DNA of 8,432 bases. Source: Nitrosopumilus sp. UBA526. GTDB taxonomy: Archaea; Thermoproteota; Nitrososphaeria; Nitrososphaerales; Nitrosopumilaceae. Position numbers and translations under genes: made by a program. The notes below the pieces were generated by a model. It ran no database searches. It saw only the letters and a list, made by a program, of their open reading frames with translations, and was not told where the DNA came from. The stretch lies in contig DAXZ01000070.1 in assembly GCA_002506665.1 (NCBI GenBank), positions 14,358 to 22,789 on the forward strand, read 5' to 3'. The first letter of the stretch is position 1. Each line of letters starts with the position of its first letter. Shown piece by piece: positions 1-4,859 of this stretch.

Positions 1-1
1 C

Positions 2-37
2 AAAGATGACATCATCAAAAATCCCACCAAAAAATAA
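2..37 (+). CDS. Possible C-terminal end of an upstream gene (partial)
   Basis: Reading from base 2 gives the tail KDDIIKNPTKK followed by TAA at 35-37. The lysine-rich end is typical of archaeal proteins, and one of the other two + frames stops at once. The 5' part lies outside the window, so the product cannot be named. With only eleven codons this may be chance. If it is real, the TAA lies inside the AT-rich element proposed as the promoter of the parvulin gene. Confidence 0.3.
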   Translation, partial: KDDIIKNPTKK

Positions 38-41
38 TTAT
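31..41 (+). promoter_or_regulatory. TATA-like element for the parvulin gene
   Basis: The AT-only stretch AAAATAATTA is centred about 29 bases before the ATG at 65. This suits an archaeal TATA box feeding a leaderless or nearly leaderless mRNA. No Shine-Dalgarno sequence precedes the ATG. Confidence 0.4.
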
Positions 42-64
42 TACAAGCCAATACCACATACAAC

Positions 65-343
65 ATGTCAAATAAGATAAAATGCTCCCACATTCTTGTT
101 GAAAAACAAAGTGAGGCACTAGGTATACTAGAAAAGATCAAAAACGGTGAAAAGTTTGGAAGACTGGCAAAAGAGTTCTCAAAAGACACAGGTAGTGGAA
201 AAAGAGACGGAAGTTTGGGCTATTTTACAAGGGGGAAGATGGTCAAACCGTTTGATGCAGTAGCATTCAAGCTTCACGTAGGTGAGGTCTCAGAGCCTGT
301 CAAGACCGAATTTGGATACCACATAATCAAGAGACTTGGATGA
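65..343 (+). CDS. Parvulin-type peptidyl-prolyl cis-trans isomerase, single domain
   Basis: This 92-residue protein is a complete minimal parvulin (PpiC/rotamase) domain that interconverts cis and trans peptide bonds before proline. It lacks a signal peptide or membrane segment, so it should be cytosolic. By comparison with human Pin1, the active-site positions are H9 (in CSHILV), D41 at the Pin1 Cys113 position, M59 and F63 (in KMVKPFDAVAF), and H86 in FGYHIIK. The second basic/phospho-binding loop of Pin1 is absent, which agrees with the general parvulin type. Size and sequence resemble the archaeal parvulins CsPinA and NmPin described from Cenarchaeum and Nitrosopumilus. The ATG at 65 gives the usual N-terminus and lies just downstream of a TATA-like element. 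The substrate is unknown. Confidence 0.93.
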   Translation: MSNKIKCSHILVEKQSEALGILEKIKNGEKFGRLAKEFSKDTGSGKRDGSLGYFTRGKMVKPFDAVAFKLHVGEVSEPVKTEFGYHIIKRLG

Positions 344-359
344 GATAACCCTCCCAGCT

Positions 360-386
360 GCTGTTCTAAACAGTAATCTTATTCTT
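360..386 (+). terminator. Possible hairpin plus T-rich terminator after the parvulin gene
   Basis: CTGTT (361-365) and AACAG (369-373) can form a short stem with a three-base loop, extended by a G-T pair, followed by the T-rich stretch AATCTTATTCTTT. The stem is weak. The same bases may also contain the promoter of the next gene. Confidence 0.3.
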
Positions 387-408
387 TGATGGTTGTTTTA
401 TACCATAC

Positions 409-600
409 ATGACTCCAAAAATCAAATGTCCCAACTGTCAACAAAATGAGTGGCTTGAGAATAATGAACTAAGCTATATTCCAAAGGTTATGAAGATGGA
501 GGATGGAAGGTATGTAGCAGATACAGACAATGGTGTTCATGTCAGGCTGTGGCGATGCAATAATTGCATGTATGTTATGCAGTTTTGGGAGCCAGATTAG
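409..600 (+). CDS. Small zinc-ribbon protein, function unknown
   Basis: This 63-residue protein has two CxxC knuckles, C7-P-N-C10 near the N-terminus and C50-N-N-C53 near the C-terminus. They are separated by about 40 residues that look like beta strands, the layout of a single zinc ribbon. Such mini-proteins in archaea often act as nucleic-acid-binding or protein-binding adaptors, but nothing here fixes the role. It follows the parvulin gene by 65 bases, with a possible terminator between, so it may be transcribed alone. The C-terminus is hydrophobic and aromatic (MYVMQFW). The ATG at 409 directly precedes the first knuckle, which supports this start. No Shine-Dalgarno sequence is visible. 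Confidence 0.75.
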   Translation: MTPKIKCPNCQQNEWLENNELSYIPKVMKMEDGRYVADTDNGVHVRLWRCNNCMYVMQFWEPD

Positions 601-615
601 TTGAAAATTGATGTA

Positions 616-666
616 ATTTTTATAAAATATCCCATATTTTTACTGATTAATTTGAACAAAGTTTTT
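616..666 (+). terminator. T-rich termination region after the zinc-ribbon gene
   Basis: Three runs of five T (617-621, 637-641, 662-666) follow the TAG at 598-600 in an AT-rich gap. Archaeal RNA polymerase commonly stops at such T-tracts. There is no clear hairpin. Confidence 0.35.
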
Positions 667-680
667 GAATGATCAAAATG

Positions 681-689
681 TAAATAAAC
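681..689 (+). promoter_or_regulatory. TATA box for the Lys/Ala/Pro-rich protein gene
   Basis: TAAATAAAC is centred about 27 bases before the ATG at 712, which places the predicted transcript start at or next to the start codon (leaderless mRNA). Confidence 0.45.
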
Positions 690-711
690 GATGGAATATT
701 TACGATAAGGA

Positions 712-1614
712 ATGGCAGGAAAAACTAAAGCAAATACAAAGAAAGAACTAGAGAAAAAGATCGCAGAACTAGAGGGGAAACTAACCAAATTATCTACACA
801 GATCAAGGCAAAGCCTGCTCCAGAACATGCAAAGCCAAAACCAGCCAAAGCAAAGCCAGCAGAGACAAAGCCGGCAGAGAAACCTGCAGATACTACCAAA
901 CCCAAAAGCACACATCCAAAGGAAACACAACAACTTGCAGAGGCACCAAAGCCAGCACCTGAACATCCGGTAACAGTACAAGAGGCATTAGAGAATGCAT
1001 ACTATACAGCTCCAATGAGTGACTTTCATCAGTACAGAGCCAGGGTTACGGGTTATTCTCCAGCACCAAACAGATACTTTGTCAGACTGACAGCTCCTGT
1101 GGGCAAGGTTCCAACTACAAACTGGAATGATCAAAAAATAACGGTTACAGGCTATACTGCACCATCAAACCAATACTTTGCAACAAGACAAAGGCTTGCA
1201 TATCATCCGGCCGACAAGACATTTGGAAGTTTTAGTGGAATCAACATGACCGTAGACGGCGTTGTTGCACAAGTGCAGACACAACAAGCACCTCCACCAA
1301 AACCTGTAAAAGGTACACTTCCAAAGGGAGCAGGACAAGCACCTCCACCACAACACTCAACACACGTTGCAGATGAGGCAAAGTCAAGAGAAGCAAAGCT
1401 AGCTGAATATGAGGCAGACTATATGAAGAGATTAGAACAGCAAAAGATAGATGATGAAAAAGCATATCAGGAACTTTTGGAAGCAGAAGTGAAAGCTAGA
1501 GCGGCACATACACGTGGTACTTTGCCAAGAGGCTTTGAAGCAAAGCCCGAGGAGACAAAACCCAAAGAGTCAAAACCAGAGGCATCAAAGGGTACACTAC
1601 CAAAAGGCTTTTGA
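712..1614 (+). CDS. Lys/Ala/Pro-rich coiled-coil protein with GTLP[KR]G repeats, function unknown
   Basis: This 300-residue protein is not recognised. Residues 8-33 are a charged amphipathic segment likely to form a coiled coil. Residues 33-85 are a low-complexity stretch rich in K, P, A and E, with PAPEH at both ends (35-39, 81-85). Residues 86-190 look folded and beta-rich and contain two related segments, VTGYSPAPNRYF (112-123) and VTGYTAPSNQYF (145-156). Residues 193-214 are proline-rich. Residues 222-266 form a second charged helix. The motif G-T-L-P-[KR]-G occurs at 201, 269 and 294, the last copy almost at the C-terminus. There is no cysteine, signal peptide or membrane segment, so it is probably a soluble, partly disordered cytosolic protein. 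A nucleic-acid or scaffold role would fit the basic tails but is only a guess. It has its own TATA box and T-rich terminator, so it is likely monocistronic. Confidence 0.8.
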   Translation: MAGKTKANTKKELEKKIAELEGKLTKLSTQIKAKPAPEHAKPKPAKAKPAETKPAEKPADTTKPKSTHPKETQQLAEAPKPAPEHPVTVQEALENAYYTAPMSDFHQYRARVTGYSPAPNRYFVRLTAPVGKVPTTNWNDQKITVTGYTAPSNQYFATRQRLAYHPADKTFGSFSGINMTVDGVVAQVQTQQAPPPKPVKGTLPKGAGQAPPPQHSTHVADEAKSREAKLAEYEADYMKRLEQQKIDDEKAYQELLEAEVKARAAHTRGTLPRGFEAKPEETKPKESKPEASKGTLPKGF

Positions 1615-1623
1615 TCTACAACC

Positions 1624-1638
1624 TTTTCTTTTTATTTT
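1624..1638 (+). terminator. T-rich terminator between convergent genes
   Basis: The tract TTTTCTTTTTATTTT begins ten bases after the TGA of the + strand repeat protein and runs into the last codons of the convergent peroxiredoxin gene. It is a good archaeal T-tract terminator for the + strand transcript. Confidence 0.45.
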
Positions 1639-2096
1639 AAATTTAGAAAATCCCCAAGAACATCTTTAGAGTGTCCTGCAGGTTTTACTTTGGGATATAT
1701 CTTAAAGATCTTTCCACGCGCATTGACTAGAAATGTGCTTCTCGTCACACCCATGTATTCTCGGCCCATAAACTTTTTCTTGCCCCAGACTCCAAACAAG
1801 TTGGAGACCACTTTGTCGACATCTGCCAATAAAGGATACTTTATTTTCATTTTATCGCAGAACTTGCGGTGAGATTTAACATCATCCGGGCTCACTCCAA
1901 TAATCTCAATTCCTTGTTTTTGGAATTTTTTATAGTCCCTTGAAAACTCGTCAGCCTCTATAGTACATCCCGGAGTAAAGTCCTTTGGATAAAAGTAAAT
2001 GACATGGTTTTTGCCCTCAAAGTCACTTGATTTTACCTTGTCTCCATTTGCGTCATTTATGGTAAACTTTGGAACAGGGTCACCTTCAGAGACCAT
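1632..2096 (-). CDS. bcp: Peroxiredoxin, PrxQ/Bcp type
   Basis: This 154-residue thioredoxin-fold peroxidase reduces hydrogen peroxide and organic hydroperoxides using thiols. The peroxidatic cysteine is C44 in the motif DFTPGCTIEADEF. Other family marks are G5-P9 (EGDPVPKF), VIYFYPKDFTPGC, GVSPDD and a C-terminal STFLVN strand. In E. coli Bcp the resolving cysteine lies five residues after the peroxidatic one; here that position (49) is Asp. The only other cysteine is C80, 36 residues on, the spacing known from Xylella and Xanthomonas PrxQ, so C80 is the likely resolving residue. Length is normal. The ATG at 2096 has a TATA element 25 bases upstream on the - strand, consistent with a leaderless mRNA. 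In an aerobic ammonia oxidiser it would protect against respiratory oxidants. Confidence 0.93.
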   Translation of the reverse strand: MVSEGDPVPKFTINDANGDKVKSSDFEGKNHVIYFYPKDFTPGCTIEADEFSRDYKKFQKQGIEIIGVSPDDVKSHRKFCDKMKIKYPLLADVDKVVSNLFGVWGKKKFMGREYMGVTRSTFLVNARGKIFKIYPKVKPAGHSKDVLGDFLNLK

Positions 2097-2114
2097 GTTT
2101 TCGTGTTATTTGGT

Positions 2115-2127
2115 CCATAATTATTAC
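2115..2127 (-). promoter_or_regulatory. TATA box for the peroxiredoxin gene
   Basis: On the - strand the element reads GTAATAATTATGG and is centred 25 bases before the ATG that begins at 2096. This predicts a leaderless transcript. Confidence 0.5.
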
Positions 2128-2176
2128 TTTGGGATAACAGGTGATCAAAAGATTTGCAGAGACGGTAATCCCAACA

Positions 2177-2189
2177 TTTTTAAAAATTT
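2177..2189 (+). promoter_or_regulatory. TATA box for the helical protein/methyltransferase pair
   Basis: TTTTTAAAAATTT is a near-palindromic AT block. The predicted start of transcription is near 2209, where an in-frame TTG lies; the first in-frame ATG is at 2236. The mRNA therefore either starts at a leaderless TTG or has a leader of about 27 bases. Confidence 0.45.
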
Positions 2190-2235
2190 GAGTCACACAA
2201 CTCTTGTATTGAATTCATCAAATGATATCACCCAA

Positions 2236-2628
2236 ATGTTTCAAACAGAGTCACAGAAACTAGAGGGTTTGATTGATTCAGCACGACCGGATATGAATAT
2301 CCAAGAGATTGTCAAAATCTATTACCAGGTCATAAATGTCTCATCTATGGCAGTCATGCTAAAGCAGACTGATTCAAAGCCTGATTTGTTGGAAAAGATT
2401 CTAGAAACAGAAAAGATGATCTCTGAGAAGTTTGACTCTGATATCCATCCTGCCATCAGGAAGAGATTGTCCGTTATGATTCAGCAGAGCAGTGAGAATC
2501 TACAATCAGAGTCTGAGAGAACAAAAGAGCAGATAGAATCAGATGCAAAGTTATTTGAAGAGTTACGCCAGAATATGAGCACCAGGGAATTCGTTGAGCA
2601 GTATGAGAATGAGCTGTCACATGATTGA
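2236..2628 (+). CDS. Helical hypothetical protein, coupled to the methyltransferase-like gene
   Basis: This 130-residue protein is not recognised. It is rich in E, S, K and Q with regularly spaced hydrophobic residues and no cysteine. It appears all-helical, with a likely coiled coil around residues 75-120 (RLSVMIQQ through KLFEELRQ). There is no signal peptide or membrane segment. The frame stays open upstream to 1999, but that part is antisense to the peroxiredoxin and lies before the TATA block, so it is unlikely to be translated. The ATG at 2236 is chosen; a TTG at 2209 would add nine residues and fits the predicted transcript start. Its TGA lies inside the start of the next gene (8-base overlap, ATGATTGA), so the two are co-translated and may work together. 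Confidence 0.65.
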   Translation: MFQTESQKLEGLIDSARPDMNIQEIVKIYYQVINVSSMAVMLKQTDSKPDLLEKILETEKMISEKFDSDIHPAIRKRLSVMIQQSSENLQSESERTKEQIESDAKLFEELRQNMSTREFVEQYENELSHD

Positions 2629-3430
2629 AGAACTTGGAAGAAAAATAGTAGAGCTAAAAAAAGAGTTTGTCAGAGGGTATGATGGCCAAAGCCAGATTCA
2701 GGAGATTATCCCAAAGTCATTTCCAATACCAGAGTATCATTTAGAGCAGTTACACGAATTTGCAGCAAAGAACCCAATCTATTACAATTCTTTTGAGAAA
2801 AAAATAAGAGATACGGATTGTGTCATATATGAGGGAGATATTAACAGATATTGGCTAAACAGTATTGAGCATGATTCAAGCAAGGCTCCTTTTTCTCCAA
2901 CATGGATAATGTCAGGATATATTGCAGCCTTGTTTGCAAGAGAGCTTGGATATTTCCAAGTAATTGATATTGGTTCAGGAGACGGGCGCATTGCATTTTG
3001 TGCAAAACTTTTAGAAATGAAATCATACAGTATAGAGATTGACTGCACACTTGTAGAGTTACAAAAGAGTCTAACCCACACACTTGACTTTGAACCATAT
3101 TGCGCTGATGCAATGACATTTGATTATTCGTCACTGAATTTGACACGGCCAATATTTTTCATCGGGGGTCTTGCACAGATGGGCGGAGCCACGCTTGCGT
3201 CAGGTGTAATTAACGCCGTCTCCAATCCAGATGCCGGATGGGTGTTTCCGGGAACCCTATCAAAGAAATATGCTCTGGATCCAAAAGGTGGTGCCGGATG
3301 GGGCACATTAATTGAGGATAATCATCTCAACAAAGTTCAAAGCATATCATTGCCAACTGCCTGGACTTTGCATGAGACAGATGAGACTCTGTATGTATTT
3401 GCAGAATCACAGATTAGCAATCCAAATTAA
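2621..3430 (+). CDS. Class-I SAM methyltransferase-like protein, substrate unknown
   Basis: This 269-residue protein carries a Rossmann-type methyltransferase core. Motif I is VIDIGSGDGR at 114-123, followed by a helix and the strand SYSIEID ending in acidic E139/D141, where the SAM ribose would bind. CADAM (D163) resembles the post-II/III acidic position, and IFFIGGL (178-184) fits strand beta 4. The first 110 residues form a helical N-terminal extension, and the C-terminal part (205-262) carries WVFPGTLSKKYALD and TAWTLHETDETLYVF. No NPPY-type motif of N6-adenine or glutamine methyltransferases is seen, so the substrate is open. In-frame starts also exist at 2594 (TTG), 2603 and 2609; the ATG at 2621 is preferred because it gives a tight stop/start overlap with the preceding gene. 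It may be a catalytically inactive relative. Confidence 0.7.
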   Translation: MIEELGRKIVELKKEFVRGYDGQSQIQEIIPKSFPIPEYHLEQLHEFAAKNPIYYNSFEKKIRDTDCVIYEGDINRYWLNSIEHDSSKAPFSPTWIMSGYIAALFARELGYFQVIDIGSGDGRIAFCAKLLEMKSYSIEIDCTLVELQKSLTHTLDFEPYCADAMTFDYSSLNLTRPIFFIGGLAQMGGATLASGVINAVSNPDAGWVFPGTLSKKYALDPKGGAGWGTLIEDNHLNKVQSISLPTAWTLHETDETLYVFAESQISNPN

Positions 3431-3452
3431 GCGTAAATTTCTCAAATCTTTT

Positions 3453-3527
3453 GGACTCGTTGCATAGCTTGGATAGTGCGAACGCTTGCGGAGCGTTAGG
3501 TCACCGGTTCAAATCCGGTCGGGTCCG
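3453..3527 (+). tRNA. tRNA-Arg, anticodon GCG
   Basis: A full cloverleaf folds from 75 bases. The acceptor stem pairs GGACTCG (3453-3459) with CGGGTCC (3520-3526), with one T-G pair. The D stem pairs GCAT (3462-3465) with GTGC (3476-3479), and the D loop contains GG. The anticodon stem AACGC/GCGTT is perfect, with loop TTGCGGA giving anticodon GCG at 3488-3490, which reads CGC and CGU. The variable loop is five bases. The T stem ACCGG/CCGGT encloses TTCAAAT. The discriminator is G3527. CCA is not encoded and no intron is present. It lies 22 bases after the methyltransferase-like gene. Confidence 0.95.
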
Positions 3528-3541
3528 CTACTAAAAATCGC

Positions 3542-3548
3542 CTTAAAT
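3542..3548 (+). promoter_or_regulatory. TATA-like element for the small ORF at 3572
   Basis: CTTAAAT is centred about 26 bases before the ATG at 3572, the leaderless spacing seen elsewhere in the window. Confidence 0.3.
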
Positions 3549-3571
3549 CAGATTCCACACATAAAAGGTAC

Positions 3572-3751
3572 ATGTTAAATCTCAATGTTACAGCAATTAC
3601 TAGCGACTGCAAATCATACAAAAATTTCCCTGATGGCATCAAAGATTCTGAAAAATCCAGTACAAAAGATATCTCAGAATGTTTCTTTGAGAACTCTGGC
3701 CATAGTTTTGCAAAAGACAAGCTCAAAAAAAAAGCAAAGGTCACAAGCTAG
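3572..3751 (+). CDS. Small hypothetical protein, possibly cut short by a frameshift
   Basis: This 59-residue ORF is rich in K, D, S and E and contains C13 and C37. Its codons often begin with a purine and end with a pyrimidine, the look of real coding DNA. A TATA-like element lies about 26 bases upstream of the ATG. The frame ends at TAG soon after nine consecutive A (3725-3733). One extra A, or a -1 slip on the run, would continue the protein as SKGHKLDGIGHALRNSQM and on to a TAA at 3853-3855, giving 94 residues and ending just before the promoter of the next gene. That longer product looks more complete, so the short form may be a broken gene, a sequencing error or a programmed frameshift. 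No family is recognised. An overlapping 83-residue ORF (3585-3836) is the rival reading. This entry, with the neighbouring promoters, accounts for the 3528-3876 stretch. Confidence 0.4.
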   Translation: MLNLNVTAITSDCKSYKNFPDGIKDSEKSSTKDISECFFENSGHSFAKDKLKKKAKVTS

Positions 3752-3841
3752 ACGGTATAGGGCATGCTTTGAGAAATTCACAAATGTCGCAACAGCTTTA
3801 TCAGTGCCTGCAGAGGTGCAAATTACCATGCGCTGATCTAG

Positions 3842-3857
3842 TAATCTTTTTCTAATA
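3842..3857 (+). terminator. Possible T-tract terminator before the HNH gene
   Basis: TAATCTTTTTCTAATA holds a T5 run directly before the TATA element of the HNH gene. It could end transcription from the tRNA/small ORF region. Confidence 0.3.
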
Positions 3858-3858
3858 C

Positions 3859-3869
3859 CATATAAAATA
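3859..3869 (+). promoter_or_regulatory. TATA box near the HNH-HIT gene
   Basis: CATATAAAATA is a strong archaeal TATA match. The expected transcript start is near 3889, slightly downstream of the TTG at 3877 proposed as the start codon, so either a different element (CTAATA at 3852-3857) is used or translation begins at TTG 3892, TTG 3895 or ATG 3916. Confidence 0.45.
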
Positions 3870-3876
3870 CAGGTCA

Positions 3877-4809
3877 TTGAATTATGAGGAATTGTTGAAT
3901 TTTGTCAAGGTCAAAATGTCAATGACTCACATATACCAACCCGTCATGATAAGAACTATGCTAAAAGCAGTAGATGGGGCGGCAACTGTTGGAGAGATAG
4001 CTAGTGGATTTCTAAATCATGACGATTCTCAACTAGAATACTACAAAGCCATCACAAAAAGATGGCCTCACAAGACGCTGATACACCACGGAGTTGTTCG
4101 ATACCAGAGGGGTAGCAAGGGCCATGATGGCATATACCGCCTGCAGCTTGACAAAGCACTTGATGCAAAACAAAGAGAACGTCTAAGAGAGGTCTGCACA
4201 CTCAGATTAGAAGAGTTCAAAGACAAGGATCCGTGGATAAAGAAATTCCGTATGCTTGACAAGCGAAGTATGCCCGGTACACTTCGATATGACATAATTG
4301 CCAAAGCCGGAGGCATGTGCGTGGCTTGTGGAATCAAATCAACCGAAGCTCTCCTACATGTGGATCACATAACCCCGGTAAGCCGTGGCGGTAAAACGGT
4401 GTCTCATAATCTGCAGGCATTATGCTACAGATGTAATACTGAAAAGAGAGACCGTGATGAGACTGACTTTGTACTAGAACATAACAGACTGAAATTTAGA
4501 AAGCGTGGATGCCCACATTGCAAAAAACTGGGACACAAACACGAGATAGATAACAGTATGGCATTTGTGACAGAGCCTTCAAATCCTGCCACAAAACTGC
4601 AAAAACTGGTGGTTCCTCACAGGCATATTACTGGAGCATTTGATGATATGTTTCCTTCAGAACGACAGTTGTGTCTAGGTCTAGTTGACTCTGTAAAGAA
4701 ATGTATCAAGTCAGAGGATAATTCAGTGAAGGGTTTTGATGTATTTTTTGATCAGACAAAAGACACAGAATTAAAACACTATTACATCATTGTGATGCCA
4801 AAGAGATAA
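3877..4809 (+). CDS. HNH endonuclease domain fused to a degenerate HIT domain
   Basis: This 310-residue protein has three parts. Residues 1-110 look like a helical, winged-helix-like region (MSMTHIYQPVMIRTML onwards) that may bind DNA. Residues 139-190 are an HNH nuclease domain: C148-x2-C151, D163-H164 in HVDHITPVSRGG, N178, and C183-x2-C186 in LCYRCN, giving a zinc-stabilised beta-beta-alpha-metal fold that nicks or cuts nucleic acid. Residues 211-310 resemble a HIT domain: CPHC (212-215), NSMAFVTE, KLVVPHRH (243-250) and the final HYYIIVMPKR. In active HIT enzymes that end reads H-x-H-x-H; here H301 remains but the next two are Y303 and I305. The catalytic histidine is therefore lost, while the probable zinc ligands (C212, C215, H248 or H250, H301) remain. 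Target and role are unknown; defence, repair or nucleotide sensing are all possible. The start codon is a TTG and is uncertain. Confidence 0.85.
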   Translation: MNYEELLNFVKVKMSMTHIYQPVMIRTMLKAVDGAATVGEIASGFLNHDDSQLEYYKAITKRWPHKTLIHHGVVRYQRGSKGHDGIYRLQLDKALDAKQRERLREVCTLRLEEFKDKDPWIKKFRMLDKRSMPGTLRYDIIAKAGGMCVACGIKSTEALLHVDHITPVSRGGKTVSHNLQALCYRCNTEKRDRDETDFVLEHNRLKFRKRGCPHCKKLGHKHEIDNSMAFVTEPSNPATKLQKLVVPHRHITGAFDDMFPSERQLCLGLVDSVKKCIKSEDNSVKGFDVFFDQTKDTELKHYYIIVMPKR

Positions 4810-4859
4810 CAAGATTTGTATCTATGATACTCTGAACATCATATCGGGTTTTATCACAT

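Noticed and set aside
831..880. Repetitive AAGCCAGC-like stretch in the 300-residue protein gene
   Set aside because: It is codon-level repetition of a Lys/Pro/Ala low-complexity segment, not a CRISPR or a separate tandem-repeat element.
597..911. 104-residue - strand ORF rich in Gly, Ala, Phe and Ser
   Set aside because: It is the antisense of the low-complexity Lys/Pro/Ala region of the repeat protein; its composition is explained by that bias.
1999..2235. Upstream extension of the 130-residue helical protein
   Set aside because: This part is antisense to the peroxiredoxin 5' end and lies largely before the TATA block at 2177-2189, so it is unlikely to be in the mRNA.
3496..3744. 82-residue - strand ORF ending in DPTGFEPVT
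   Set aside because: The C-terminal DPTGFEPVT is the familiar antisense translation of a tRNA T-arm and acceptor stem; the ORF runs into tRNA-Arg and is spurious.
3585..3836. 83-residue + strand ORF after the tRNA
   Set aside because: It overlaps the frame at 3572 that has a better placed TATA element and more coding-like codons. Its own translation is leucine/serine/lysine-rich without a recognisable motif. It remains the main rival reading for this stretch.
4818..4830. Inverted repeat GTATC-TAT-GATAC between the HNH gene and argH
   Set aside because: Only five base pairs with a three-base loop and no T-tract on either side; too weak to call a terminator.
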